Assembly (NCBI RefSeq): GCF_020177375.1
Contig: NZ_JAIWHV010000002.1
Location: 310,001 to 374,000 of the forward strand
DNA from: Saliphagus infecundisoli
GTDB taxonomy: Archaea; Halobacteriota; Halobacteria; Halobacteriales; Natrialbaceae
Reading direction: 5' to 3'
DNA length: 64,000 bases
Below are positions 42,595 through 50,872 of the stretch, piece by piece (position 1 is the first letter of the stretch; each line of letters opens with the position of its first letter). A program made the translations under genes and the position numbers. Below the pieces are notes generated by a model. The model was not told where the DNA came from. It searched no databases and saw only the letters and a program-made list of their open reading frames with translations.

Positions 42595-44873
42595 CAAGAC
42601 CGGCACGCGTCCTCTCCGTGGGCCCGTCCTCGCGGGAGGTCGTCGCCGAGGTCTTCGGGAGCGTCGACTGCGTCCGGACGCTTGCCGCGTGTCTCTCGGC
42701 CCTGGAGGGCGACGGCTACGACTGCGTCGTCGTCGATTCCTCGCTGCCCGACGCGACCGGACCCGAAGTCGTCGAGGCGATCCGGGAGACGCGTCCGGGC
42801 GTCCCGCTCGTGGTCTGGACCGACGGAACGGACGTGCTCGCGGGCGAGGTGATCGCAGCGGGTGCGGACGGCTACGTCCCGAAGTCGGCGGGGGTCGGGA
42901 CGCTCGCCGAGCGGGTTGCCGGGGTGACCGAGCGGGTGGCGACCGGCCTCGACTCCGGGGCGGACGATCTCGACGACGCATACGCCTCGGGGATCGTCGA
43001 GGCGATCGGCGACGCCATCTGCGTGCTCGACCGGGAGGAGGTCATCCGCCGGGTCAACGACACGCTCGCCTCGCTTTCGGGCTACCCGCGCGAGGAACTC
43101 GTCGGCGCACACGTCTCGACGATGCTCACCGCGGAGAGTTTGGAGCGGGGACGAAGCGAGATCGCGACCCTGAGAGCGGGCGAGCAGTCCGCCGTGACCT
43201 ACGAGCAGACCATCGAGACCCGGTCGGGCGAGCGGATTCCCTGCGAGGTGACGGCAGCCCTGCTCCGGGAGGGAGGTGCGGTCATCGGGATCGCGGCGGT
43301 CATCAGGGACGTCCGCGACAGAGTCGAGATCGAACGGGAGCTGTGGGCCCGAAGGCGAAAGACGACCGCGCTCCACGAGGTCGCCTCGACCCTGGAGGAC
43401 TGTGGCAGCGAGGCGGAGGTGTTCGAGACGGCCGTCGCGGCCGCCGAGGAGGTTCTGAACTTCGACGTCTGTGCGATCGACCGCGTCGAGGGCGACCGGC
43501 TCGTGAAGGCGGCGCTCTCCTCGAAGCTGACGGACGCCGACATTAGGCAGGAGTTCTCGATCGACGAGGGGATCGTCGGGAAGACCTACCGGAACGGGCG
43601 GACCTACCGGATCGGCGACGTCGCGGCGGACCCGGACGCCGAACCCGTCGAGGAGAAGTTCCGGTCGGTGTTGAGCGTCCCGATCGGCGAGTGGGGCGTC
43701 TTCCAGACCGTTTCGACCGAACCCGACGCATTCGACCGGAGCGACCGGGAGCTCGCCGAACTGCTCGTCGCCCACGTCGCCGACGCCCTGGATCGGATGG
43801 CCTTCGAGTCGCGCCTTCGCGAGGAACGCGACCGGTTCGCCGCACTGTTCGAGAACGTCCCCGACGCGGTCGCGAGCGTCCGTCATGAGGGAGACGAGGC
43901 GATCGTCGAACGGGTCAACCCCGCCTTCGAGCGGGTCTTCGGCTACGACGAGTCGACGATCGCCGGCGAACCTCTCGATCGGTTCGTCGTTCCCGACGGG
44001 GACGACGAGGAGGCCGAGGCGGTCAACCGTGCGGGCGCCGACGGCGCGGTCGTCGAGCGGGAGGTCCGCCGGCGGACGGCGGCGGGGATCCGCGAGTTTC
44101 GCCTCGAGATCGTCCCGATCGAGACCGACAGGGAGACGAGCCGCTCGTTCGGCGTCTACACCGACATCACCGAACGGAAACGCCGCCGGCAGCGTCTCGA
44201 GGTGTTGAACCGCGTGCTCCGCCACGATCTCAGAAACGGACTGAACGTCATCGACGGCTCCGCCGTGACCCTCGCCGAGTCCGTCGACGACGACGATCGG
44301 GAGTACGTCGAGACGATCCGCGAGCGCGCGGGCGACCTCCTCGAGCTCGCCGAGACGACCCGCGACATCGAGCGGAGCTTCGATCGCGCCCCCGCGGCTG
44401 CGGGCCCGGTCGACGTGGTCGCCGCCGTCAGGGAGGGGATCGACCGGGCCACGGCGACGGCTCCCGGGGCACGGATCGAGGCGTCGCTTCCCGATCGGGC
44501 CGAAGCGCGTGCGGGCGGGGTCTTGTCGACGGCGATCGCCCACGTGATCGAGAACGCCGTCGAACACGCCGGCGAGGCGCCGACGGTCGAGGTTCGCGTC
44601 GAGACGACCGACGAGACGGTCACGATATCGGTCGCCGACGACGGTCCGGGCGTCCCGGAGGTCGAACGCGAGATCCTCGCGGGCGGGGAGATCACCCAGC
44701 TCCGCCACGCCAGCGGGCTGGGGCTGTGGCTCGTCAAGTGGGCCGTCGGCCAGTCGGGCGGTGAGCTCTCCTTTTCGGAGAACGACCCCCGCGGGACGGT
44801 CGTCACGCTCGAGGTGCCCGCCGCCGACCCGCCGGGAGAGCGCGCGACCGGCGGACCGGACAGGGCGGGCTGA
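42591..44873 (+). CDS. PAS/GAF/PAS sensor histidine kinase with receiver-like N-terminus
   Basis: A 760-residue cytoplasmic kinase with no membrane segments. Residues 1-120 resemble a response-regulator receiver (YDCVVVDSSLPDATGPEVVEAI with the Asp, then VVWTDGTD and DGYVPKSAG with the Lys). The PAS domain at about 130-245 (AIGDAICVLDREEVIRRVND) is followed by GAF (about 270-420, with FETAVAAAEEVLNFDVCAID and IVGKTYRNGRTYRIGDV) and a second PAS (about 425-545). The phospho-acceptor His is in LRHDLRNGLNVI near residue 545, and the ATPase has IENAVEHAGEAPTVEV and GPGVPEVEREILAGGE near 650-705, with SGLGLWLVKW. It is tail to tail with RaSEA, and no cognate regulator is adjacent. Confidence 0.9.
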   Translation: MTRPARVLSVGPSSREVVAEVFGSVDCVRTLAACLSALEGDGYDCVVVDSSLPDATGPEVVEAIRETRPGVPLVVWTDGTDVLAGEVIAAGADGYVPKSAGVGTLAERVAGVTERVATGLDSGADDLDDAYASGIVEAIGDAICVLDREEVIRRVNDTLASLSGYPREELVGAHVSTMLTAESLERGRSEIATLRAGEQSAVTYEQTIETRSGERIPCEVTAALLREGGAVIGIAAVIRDVRDRVEIERELWARRRKTTALHEVASTLEDCGSEAEVFETAVAAAEEVLNFDVCAIDRVEGDRLVKAALSSKLTDADIRQEFSIDEGIVGKTYRNGRTYRIGDVAADPDAEPVEEKFRSVLSVPIGEWGVFQTVSTEPDAFDRSDRELAELLVAHVADALDRMAFESRLREERDRFAALFENVPDAVASVRHEGDEAIVERVNPAFERVFGYDESTIAGEPLDRFVVPDGDDEEAEAVNRAGADGAVVEREVRRRTAAGIREFRLEIVPIETDRETSRSFGVYTDITERKRRRQRLEVLNRVLRHDLRNGLNVIDGSAVTLAESVDDDDREYVETIRERAGDLLELAETTRDIERSFDRAPAAAGPVDVVAAVREGIDRATATAPGARIEASLPDRAEARAGGVLSTAIAHVIENAVEHAGEAPTVEVRVETTDETVTISVADDGPGVPEVEREILAGGEITQLRHASGLGLWLVKWAVGQSGGELSFSENDPRGTVVTLEVPAADPPGERATGGPDRAG

Positions 44874-44874
44874 C

Positions 44875-45969
44875 TCAGCGGACGAGGGGCTGGTTGTAGC
44901 CCGTCTCGAGGCTCATCACGGCGTCCCAGGTCGCCTCGCAGTCACAGGAGACCTGCTCGAACACCGAGGGGTCCTGACGGAGATCGAAGTCCTTGATCGC
45001 GGTCTGGACGCGGTCGTCACACTCCCCGCAGTTGTGGGCGCCCCGGTCGGAGCCGTGGCCGACGGGGTCGGAGACGACGATGGCGTCGGCGTCGGCTGTT
45101 TCCTCCAGAACGTGGGCGACCGACCAGAGCCACGGCGGCCGGTAGCCGTCCCGGAAGTGCAGATCGTCGACCATCGTGTAGCGCTGGACGTTACACGGGT
45201 TCATCGAGACGGTGTGACAGCCCGGAACCTCGCTACAGCGCTCGATCGAGGAGATCATGTCCGCGACCGCCTCGGGCTCGGCGAGGAAGGGCGGTTTCAT
45301 CAGGAGGTAGGCCTTGATTCCGGCCGTGGCGTCGGCCTCGGCGTCGGCCACGGCGGCCTCGGCGCAGGCGTCCTCGAAGTCGGCGAACTCGAAGTACTTG
45401 TTGACGCAGTCCTGGCGCACCCGATCGGTCGCGGTCTCGAGGCCCACGGCGACGTCCGTGTCCAGGCCGTGCCCGGTGAAGTCGGCGATCTTCTCTCTCT
45501 CGACGAAGTCCGGCAGGCTCTCGACGACGATCCGCTCGCGGTCGGCAAAGGCGTCGGCGATCGCCTTCCGGGAACGTGCGCCGACCTCCCGTTCGTCGAG
45601 AAAGGAGCCGGAGGTGTAGATCTTGATGAGGTCGGCGGGCTCGTCGGCCTCCTCGGCTTCGTGATCGAGACAGACCTGGATCTGGTCCATCAGGGCGTCG
45701 TGGGAAACGCTGCCGCCCTCGACGCTCTCGGCGACGTAGCCACACATCGTACAGCCGCCGGCGCGGGCCCACCGACAGCCGCCCGTGTTCAGGATGATCG
45801 TCAGGCTCTCCATGACGCCCTCGGGGGTGTTGTCCTCGTCGACCCAGACGCGGGTCGGCTCGTGGGGGTCGTAGCTCTCCTCGCGCCGGGCGCGGATCTC
45901 CCGCATCGCCCGGTTGTGGGCGTCCATTCCCTTCCCCTGCTCGTAGACCTCGGGCGTGGGTTGACTCAT
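44875..45969 (-). CDS. raSEA: archaeosine biosynthesis radical SAM protein RaSEA
   Basis: A 364-residue radical SAM enzyme that works with ArcS/TgtA2 to convert the glutamate-type intermediate on tRNA position 15 into archaeosine. The cluster motif is CRWARAGGCTMCGYVAESVEGG near residue 65 (Cys-x7-Cys-x2-Cys), and radical SAM barrel stretches include LIKIYTSGSFLDEREVG, RIVVESLPDFVEREKIADF and VAVGLETATDRVRQDCVNK. A further Cys pair (CGECDDRVQ and CDCEATW) lies near the C-terminus. It is intact and full length, unlike the fragments at 11350-11892 and 13930-14080. ctaaag (reverse ctttag) at 45993-45998 is a possible TATA box 24-29 bases upstream. Confidence 0.93.
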   Translation of the reverse strand: MSQPTPEVYEQGKGMDAHNRAMREIRARREESYDPHEPTRVWVDEDNTPEGVMESLTIILNTGGCRWARAGGCTMCGYVAESVEGGSVSHDALMDQIQVCLDHEAEEADEPADLIKIYTSGSFLDEREVGARSRKAIADAFADRERIVVESLPDFVEREKIADFTGHGLDTDVAVGLETATDRVRQDCVNKYFEFADFEDACAEAAVADAEADATAGIKAYLLMKPPFLAEPEAVADMISSIERCSEVPGCHTVSMNPCNVQRYTMVDDLHFRDGYRPPWLWSVAHVLEETADADAIVVSDPVGHGSDRGAHNCGECDDRVQTAIKDFDLRQDPSVFEQVSCDCEATWDAVMSLETGYNQPLVR

Positions 45970-46043
45970 TGCCGGAGAAAGCGCCCGCGGGCCTAAAGCG
46001 GCTTCGTCCCGCCGTGGCGGTTAAGCTCACTGGCGACGTACCG

Positions 46044-46310
46044 ATGCCCATGACACCGCTCCCGAGGCCGGCGAATCGACGGACCGACCGGCGGACGGCA
46101 CGGTCGGCGACGGAGGCACGCGTCGCGGAGCTTTCCGACCGCCTCGAGGCGACCGAACGGGATCTCGAGCGGCTCCGGAACGCCCTCGACGGCGTCGCCC
46201 GCGAACGGGGGACGTCGGTCACCGTGCCCTGTCGGTGCGGGCGGAGCCTGTTGCTCTACCGCGAGGGGATGCTCTCGTGTCCGAGCTGTGACTACCGGCG
46301 GCCGGTGTAG
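46044..46310 (+). CDS. small coiled-coil/zinc-ribbon protein
   Basis: An 88-residue protein: basic start, a short coiled coil (VAELSDRLEATERDLERLRNAL), then a zinc ribbon CRCGRSLLLYREGMLSCPSC. A ttaag box (46021-46025) lies 23 bases from ATG 46044 and 29 from the second ATG at 46050; either may be the start. Probable nucleic-acid or protein-binding role, not assigned. Confidence 0.65.
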   Translation: MPMTPLPRPANRRTDRRTARSATEARVAELSDRLEATERDLERLRNALDGVARERGTSVTVPCRCGRSLLLYREGMLSCPSCDYRRPV

Positions 46311-46507
46311 CCGTCCAGACGCACCGTCTTCGTCTCGTGGGCGCCACACGACGGACAGGCGTACTCGTACCGGACGCGGCTACCCGCGGCGGTCACCCGC
46401 CAGCCGCCGTCGGGGTCGCGGTGGCCACACGCCCGACATCGGAGTTCGTCGTCCTCGAGGCGTTGCCGGAGCCTGTCGAACGGCGAGCGCGCTCGTTGGA
46501 CTGCCAT
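46292..46507 (-). CDS. small zinc-ribbon protein (HVO_0649-like)
   Basis: Seventy-one residues (MAVQRARSPFDRLRQRLEDDEL) with two CxxC pairs (LRCRACGHRD and YACPSCGAHETK) forming one zinc ribbon, as in the small zinc-finger proteins common in haloarchaea. Its 3' end overlaps the preceding forward gene by 19 bases. The ATG overlaps the palindrome tatggtaccata at 46507-46518. A longer in-frame reading upstream runs antisense through the regulator gene and is not credible. Confidence 0.72.
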   Translation of the reverse strand: MAVQRARSPFDRLRQRLEDDELRCRACGHRDPDGGWRVTAAGSRVRYEYACPSCGAHETKTVRLDGYTGRR

Positions 46508-46518
46508 ATGGTACCATA
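46507..46518. promoter_or_regulatory. 12-bp palindrome at the zinc-ribbon start, in an AT-rich divergent spacer
   Basis: tatggtaccata (46507-46518) is a perfect palindrome overlapping the reverse-strand start codon. The spacer 46508-46585 is AT-rich (cattatcgatcataaag), as expected for divergent promoters. A role for the palindrome is not shown. Confidence 0.4.
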
Positions 46519-46567
46519 GATCATTATCGATCATAAAGCTATGCGTGGCCCCCATCTTTAGGCCCAC

Positions 46568-46583
46568 CCCTCCGTATGGAGGG
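46568..46583 (+). promoter_or_regulatory. hairpin burying the ribosome-binding site of the LOV-Bat gene
   Basis: ccctcc (46568-46573) and ggaggg (46578-46583) are perfect complements around a gtat loop. ggaggg is also the Shine-Dalgarno sequence, two bases before the ATG at 46586. Hairpin formation would block translation, so RNA-level control of the regulator is plausible. Confidence 0.5.
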
Positions 46584-46585
46584 TC

Positions 46586-48448
46586 ATGGCCAATATCGAC
46601 GGAACGCCCGGCGGACGGGGATCGGGCGAGCCGGGGGCCGCGCGCGCGGCGCTCGACTCGCTTATCGATCCGGTCGTGGCGGTCGAGGAGGGACGGCTGA
46701 GCTACGCCAACGCGGCCGCCGTCGAGGCGTTCGACCTCCCGCCCGACCCCGCGGGAGGGTCCGCGGCGGAGCTGGCGTGGTGGACGGCCGTCGAGCCCGA
46801 GATCCGGGAGGCGACGATCGGGACCGCCCGCGAGGTGTCGGGGGAGGCCCTTCCCGCGCCCGCGCGGATCCACCGCCAGGACGGCGGCGCGACGGTCACG
46901 TTCGACGGCGACGGCGGGCCGCCGGCTCGCGATCGGGCGGTCAAAGACCGCGCGATGAACGAGGCGCCCGTCGGGATCACGATCGCCGACGCCGAGAGTG
47001 AGGACGTCCCCCTGGTGTACGCCAACGAGGCCTTCGAGCGCGTGACGGGCTACCCCGTCTCGGAGGTCGTCGGGCAGAACTGCCGATTTCTCCAGGGCGA
47101 GGAGTCCGACCCCGAGGCGATCGAGGCGATGTGGCGGGCCGTCGAGGAGGCCGAACCCGTCACCGTCGAACTCGTCAACTACCGGAAGGACGGCACCTCC
47201 TTCTGGAACGAGGTGACGATCGCGCCCGTTCGCGAGGCGGGCGAACTGACCCACTTCGTCGGCTTTCAGAACGACGTCACCAAGCGCAAACGCGCCGAGC
47301 TCGCCCTCGAGCGCCGCACGGCCGAACTCGAACACGTCCTCTCGCGGATCGAGGGGCTGGTGCGGGACGTGACCGCCGCGGCCGCGGGCGCGACCGACCG
47401 GCCGACCCTCGAGACGGCGGTCTGCGAGCGGATCGCCGAGGAGGCGGGCTACGAGGGCGTCTGGATCGGCGAGCGCGACGCCGGCCGGGGGACGATCGAG
47501 GTACGGGCGAGCGCCGGGATCGATCCCGAGGCCCTCCCGCTGAACGCGGACCATCCGGCGCCCGAAGCGATCGGCGAGGGCGAGGCCCGTCTCGGCCCCG
47601 AGGAGGCCGCGTTCCCGCTGGTCCACAACGACGTCGAGTACGGCGTGTTGGTCGTCCGGGGCGGGGCGATAGACGACCGCGAGCGGGCGATCCTCTCGGC
47701 GCTTTCCCGCGCGGTCGCAAGCGGGATCAACGCCCGCGAGACGAGCCGTATCCTCGAGACCGACGCGATCGTCGCCGTTTCCCTCCGGATCGACGACCGG
47801 GGGTTCGCACCGGCGGCGCTCTCGGCGGCGGCCGACTGTCGCCTCGAGTACCGCCGCTCGACCCATCTCGCCGAGGAGCCCGCCGCCCTGTTTACCGTCT
47901 CGGGGGCGACGCCCGGGGCCCTCGAGGACGCCGCGGCGAACCTGGAGGGGGTCTCGGTCCGGACGGTCGTCGAGCGGGGGACCGAGGGGAGTCCGGAGCT
48001 GCTCGTCGAACTCAGGACCGAGGAGCCGGGGTTCGTCGAGTGGCTCTCGACCCGGGGCGGGGTCGTTCGCTCGATCTCCGCCGGGGACGGCGAGGCGGAC
48101 GTGGCCCTCGAGCTCCCGGCGGCGGCCGACGTCCGGGCGGTCGTCGAGGCGATCGAGGAGCGCCATCCGGGGACCGACACCCGGTCGATCCGCCGACACG
48201 AGCGGGCCGGCGAGACCCGCGCGGAGTTCGCGAGCCGGCTGGAGGCCGACCTGACCGACCGACAGCTCGCCGCCCTGCGGCGGGCGTATCTCGGGGGCTA
48301 CTTCGAGTGGCCCCGACCGACGACCGGCGAGGACCTCGCCGAGTCGATGGGGGTCGCCCGCCCGACGTTCCACGAGCACCTCCGCACCGCAGAACGGAAG
48401 CTGTGTGCGGCGCTCTTCGAGGGTGACGAGCCCGGAGACACGGCATAG
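46586..48448 (+). CDS. Bat-type transcription regulator with LOV domain
   Basis: A 620-residue regulator. Residues about 20-110 form a degenerate PAS-like region. Residues about 125-235 are a LOV-type PAS: the flavin-cysteine motif GQNCRFLQ is at 163-170 (Cys166), with NYRKDGTSFWNEVTIAPV and ending in FVGFQNDVT, all LOV hallmarks. A GAF domain follows (about 255-385, TLETAVCERIAEEAGYEGVWIGE), then a Bat-specific central region and a C-terminal HTH-10 helix-turn-helix (LTDRQLAALRRAYLGGYFEWP, GEDLAESMGVARPTFHEHL). Known family members activate bacterio-opsin genes; the target here is not visible. Light sensing is inferred from the motif. Confidence 0.92.
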   Translation: MANIDGTPGGRGSGEPGAARAALDSLIDPVVAVEEGRLSYANAAAVEAFDLPPDPAGGSAAELAWWTAVEPEIREATIGTAREVSGEALPAPARIHRQDGGATVTFDGDGGPPARDRAVKDRAMNEAPVGITIADAESEDVPLVYANEAFERVTGYPVSEVVGQNCRFLQGEESDPEAIEAMWRAVEEAEPVTVELVNYRKDGTSFWNEVTIAPVREAGELTHFVGFQNDVTKRKRAELALERRTAELEHVLSRIEGLVRDVTAAAAGATDRPTLETAVCERIAEEAGYEGVWIGERDAGRGTIEVRASAGIDPEALPLNADHPAPEAIGEGEARLGPEEAAFPLVHNDVEYGVLVVRGGAIDDRERAILSALSRAVASGINARETSRILETDAIVAVSLRIDDRGFAPAALSAAADCRLEYRRSTHLAEEPAALFTVSGATPGALEDAAANLEGVSVRTVVERGTEGSPELLVELRTEEPGFVEWLSTRGGVVRSISAGDGEADVALELPAAADVRAVVEAIEERHPGTDTRSIRRHERAGETRAEFASRLEADLTDRQLAALRRAYLGGYFEWPRPTTGEDLAESMGVARPTFHEHLRTAERKLCAALFEGDEPGDTA

Positions 48449-48461
48449 GACGGCACCGAGG

Positions 48462-48468
48462 TTTATAT
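48462..48468 (+). promoter_or_regulatory. TATA box of the DUF1328 gene
   Basis: tttatat, 23-29 bases before the ATG at 48491, in the short spacer after the regulator gene. Confidence 0.55.
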
Positions 48469-48490
48469 TCCCGGTCTCCGTAGGCGAGGT

Positions 48491-48685
48491 ATGTTCGATG
48501 CTATCACGACGATCCCGCTCCAGATCGGCGGCGGCGGCTTCCTCGAGCTGGCGATCGTGTTCTTCGTGCTCGCGATCATCGCCGCGGTCGTCGGGGCCCA
48601 GGGCGTCGCCGGGATCACGATGGAGATCGCACGCATCTTCGTGTTGATCTTCATCGTGCTCGCGATCATCTCGCTGGTGCTGTAA
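48491..48685 (+). CDS. DUF1328-family small membrane protein
   Basis: A 64-residue membrane protein ([20 protein letters not shown]...) with two helices ([16 protein letters not shown] and [19 protein letters not shown]), matching the size and pattern of DUF1328/YtjA-type proteins. The GAQGVAGI turn is characteristic. Function unknown; it has its own TATA box. Confidence 0.85.
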   Translation: MFDAITTIPLQIGGGGFLELAIVFFVLAIIAAVVGAQGVAGITMEIARIFVLIFIVLAIISLVL

Positions 48686-48725
48686 CGGGCGACACCCCTA
48701 CGATCCCCCGGGGCGAAGGGGAGCC

Positions 48726-49556
48726 ATGAGCGAGACGACGATCCGCGACCTCCAGTGGAAGTACGACGAGGGCGAGGCCCTGACGATGCTGACGGCCTAC
48801 GACGCCCCGATCGCCCGGTTGGTCGATCGGGGCGGAGTGGACATGATCCTCGTCGGCGACAGCGCCGGCCACAACCACCTCGGCTACGACGGCACTCTCC
48901 CCGTGACGATGGAGGACCAACTCTCCAATACTGCGGCGGTCGCCCGCGCGGCCGAGGAGGCGCTGGTGATCGGCGACCTCCCCTTTCTGTCCTACGGCAC
49001 CTCCCTCGAGAAATCGGTCGAGAACGCCGGGCGCTTCCTGAAGGAGGCTGGCGCCGACGCGGTCAAGTTAGAGACCGCGCCGGGCGGCGAGGCCACCGTC
49101 GAGGTCGTCTCCCGCTGTACGGAACTGGGCATCCCGGTCCAGGGCCATCTCGGGCTCACGCCCCAGCGAATGAACCAGCTCGGGGGCGCGGTGATCCAGG
49201 GCCGGGAGGGCGCGGAAAGCGCGGCCGCCGACGAGCTGGTCGAGACCGCTCACGCCCTGGAGGCGGCGGGGATCTTCTCGTTGGTGCTCGAGGGGCTCAC
49301 CGAGGCGGTCGCAAAGCGGATCTCCGAGGCCGTTTCGGTTCCGACGATCGGGATCGGGGCGGGCCGGCACGTCGACGGCCAGGTGCTCGTCATCACCGAC
49401 GTCCTGGGTCTGGGCGGCGAGGGCTACAGCCTCTCGAAGCAGTACGCCGACCTCGACGGCATCATCGAGGACGCGGTCGCCGACTACGTCGAGGACGTCG
49501 AGTCCGGGCGGTTCCCGGCTCGGGAGAACACCTACGAGCCGATCGACGAGCAGTGA
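48726..49556 (+). CDS. panB: 3-methyl-2-oxobutanoate hydroxymethyltransferase
   Basis: A 276-residue TIM-barrel enzyme making ketopantoate from 2-oxoisovalerate and methylene-tetrahydrofolate (or tetrahydromethanopterin) in pantothenate/CoA synthesis. Signature elements: TAYDAPIARLVDRGGVDMILVGDS near residue 24 (metal-binding Asp), GHNHLGYDGTLPVTMEDQ, VKLETAPGG, GHLGLTPQRMNQLGG near 140 and SVPTIGIGAGRHVDGQVLV near 208. It overlaps the next start (GTGA), so they are co-translated. Confidence 0.95.
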   Translation: MSETTIRDLQWKYDEGEALTMLTAYDAPIARLVDRGGVDMILVGDSAGHNHLGYDGTLPVTMEDQLSNTAAVARAAEEALVIGDLPFLSYGTSLEKSVENAGRFLKEAGADAVKLETAPGGEATVEVVSRCTELGIPVQGHLGLTPQRMNQLGGAVIQGREGAESAAADELVETAHALEAAGIFSLVLEGLTEAVAKRISEAVSVPTIGIGAGRHVDGQVLVITDVLGLGGEGYSLSKQYADLDGIIEDAVADYVEDVESGRFPARENTYEPIDEQ

Positions 49557-50485
49557 CTGGCGGCGAGACCGCGGGCGGCGAGGAGTTCGCTTTCGGGGAG
49601 GGTCCGGTGGCCCACGGGGAGGCGATCACCAACGGCGTCCGGCTCCACTATGCCGCCGCCGGACCCGCCGACGGCGACCTCGTCGTCTTGCTCCACGGCT
49701 TCCCCGAGTGCTGGTACACCTGGCGCCGCCAGCTTCCCGCGCTCGCGGCGGCTGGCTACCGCGTCGTCGCGCCCGATTTGCGGGGATACAACCGCTCGGA
49801 GAAACCGCGCGGGACCGATGCCTACCGCCTGCCGGAACTCGCCGCCGATATCGAGGGACTCGTCTCCGAACTCGGCTCCGAGGAGGCGTCGCTGGTCGGC
49901 CACGACTGGGGCGGGGTCGTGGCGTGGAAAGCGGCGATGGAGTACGATTCCGTCTCCCGGCTGGTCGTCCTGAACGCACCCCATCCGGTCGAGTACGTCC
50001 GCGGGCTCACCGCGGAGCAGGCGCTGCGATCGTGGTACGCCGCCGCGATCCAGCTCCCGTGGCTTCCCGAGGTTCTCCTCGGCGCCCGCGAGTGTCGGGC
50101 GATCGGGAGGGTCCTCCGGGAGGGACCCGCCGAGCCCGGCGCCTTCACCGAGCGCGAGATCGCCCGGTTCCGGCGAGCGGCCTGCCGTCCGGGTGCCATG
50201 GCGTCGATGCTTTCTTACTACCGGGCGTTCGCCCGCCACACCGTCCGCACGGAGCTTCGCGGACGACTCTCGCCGGTCACCAGCCCCGATCCAGTCGAGC
50301 CCGTGGCCGCCCCGACGCTGGTCTGCTGGGGCGAACGGGACGCCGCGCTCTCGACCGACCGGCTCGACGGACTGGACCGCTACGCCACGGACCTGCGGAT
50401 CGAGCGCTTCCCGGGGGCGAGCCACTGGGTCCACCGGGACCGTCCCGAGGAGGTGACGAGGGCGATCCTCGCACACCTTCCCTGA
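49553..50485 (+). CDS. alpha/beta-hydrolase, epoxide-hydrolase-like
   Basis: A 310-residue alpha/beta-hydrolase. The oxyanion motif HGFPECWYTWR is near residue 48, the nucleophile elbow is GHDWGG (Asp nucleophile, as in soluble epoxide hydrolases and haloalkane dehalogenases) near 117, and the catalytic His lies in ASHWVHRDRPEE near 293. The start is the GTG 49553, whose GTGA overlaps the panB stop. The physiological substrate is unknown; coupling to panB is noted but does not reveal it. Confidence 0.85.
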   Translation: MTGGETAGGEEFAFGEGPVAHGEAITNGVRLHYAAAGPADGDLVVLLHGFPECWYTWRRQLPALAAAGYRVVAPDLRGYNRSEKPRGTDAYRLPELAADIEGLVSELGSEEASLVGHDWGGVVAWKAAMEYDSVSRLVVLNAPHPVEYVRGLTAEQALRSWYAAAIQLPWLPEVLLGARECRAIGRVLREGPAEPGAFTEREIARFRRAACRPGAMASMLSYYRAFARHTVRTELRGRLSPVTSPDPVEPVAAPTLVCWGERDAALSTDRLDGLDRYATDLRIERFPGASHWVHRDRPEEVTRAILAHLP

Positions 50486-50755
50486 CTACACGACCTCGAT
50501 CCCGTTCCGTGCGAGCGCCTCCTCGGCGTCGTCCGTCGTTCCGGCGTCGGCGACGACCCGGACGGTGAGCGTGTGGGGCTCGAAGGGGGCTGCCGGCGGC
50601 TCGACGATCTCGCACCCCTCGATCCGCCAGCCGTCGAGCCCTTCGAGCGCCGACTCGACGCGCTCGCGGGCGTCGTCGCGGGCGGTCGTGTCGCTGCCGC
50701 TGTGGAGGGTGAGCCGGGCAGTCAGTGCCCGCACGTCGGCGTCGGCGGTGTCCAT
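50486..50755 (-). CDS. 89-residue protein, unknown function
   Basis: MDTADADVRALTARLTLHSGSD, then a helical/beta pattern (ERVESALEGLDGWRIEGCEIV) and ending DAEEALARNGIEVV. This looks like a ferredoxin-like alpha/beta RNA- or metal-binding fold, but no family is recognised. The start is the ATG at 50755; a much longer reading frame upstream runs antisense through sufS and is a shadow. Confidence 0.6.
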   Translation of the reverse strand: MDTADADVRALTARLTLHSGSDTTARDDARERVESALEGLDGWRIEGCEIVEPPAAPFEPHTLTVRVVADAGTTDDAEEALARNGIEVV

Positions 50756-50872
50756 GTGCCGGCCGTAGCCACCCGGCGGGGTTGAAGCTATGGATCCCGC
50801 AAGCGGGCCGTCGCGACCGCGTGCCCCCCTCGACCGAAGGAGTGTTTTGTCTTCGGCCCCTCCTTGTGGCCA

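Noticed and set aside
46292-48379. 695-residue reverse frame through the LOV-Bat gene
   Set aside because: Only its last 71 codons (from ATG 46507) match a real zinc-ribbon protein. The rest is antisense to the regulator.
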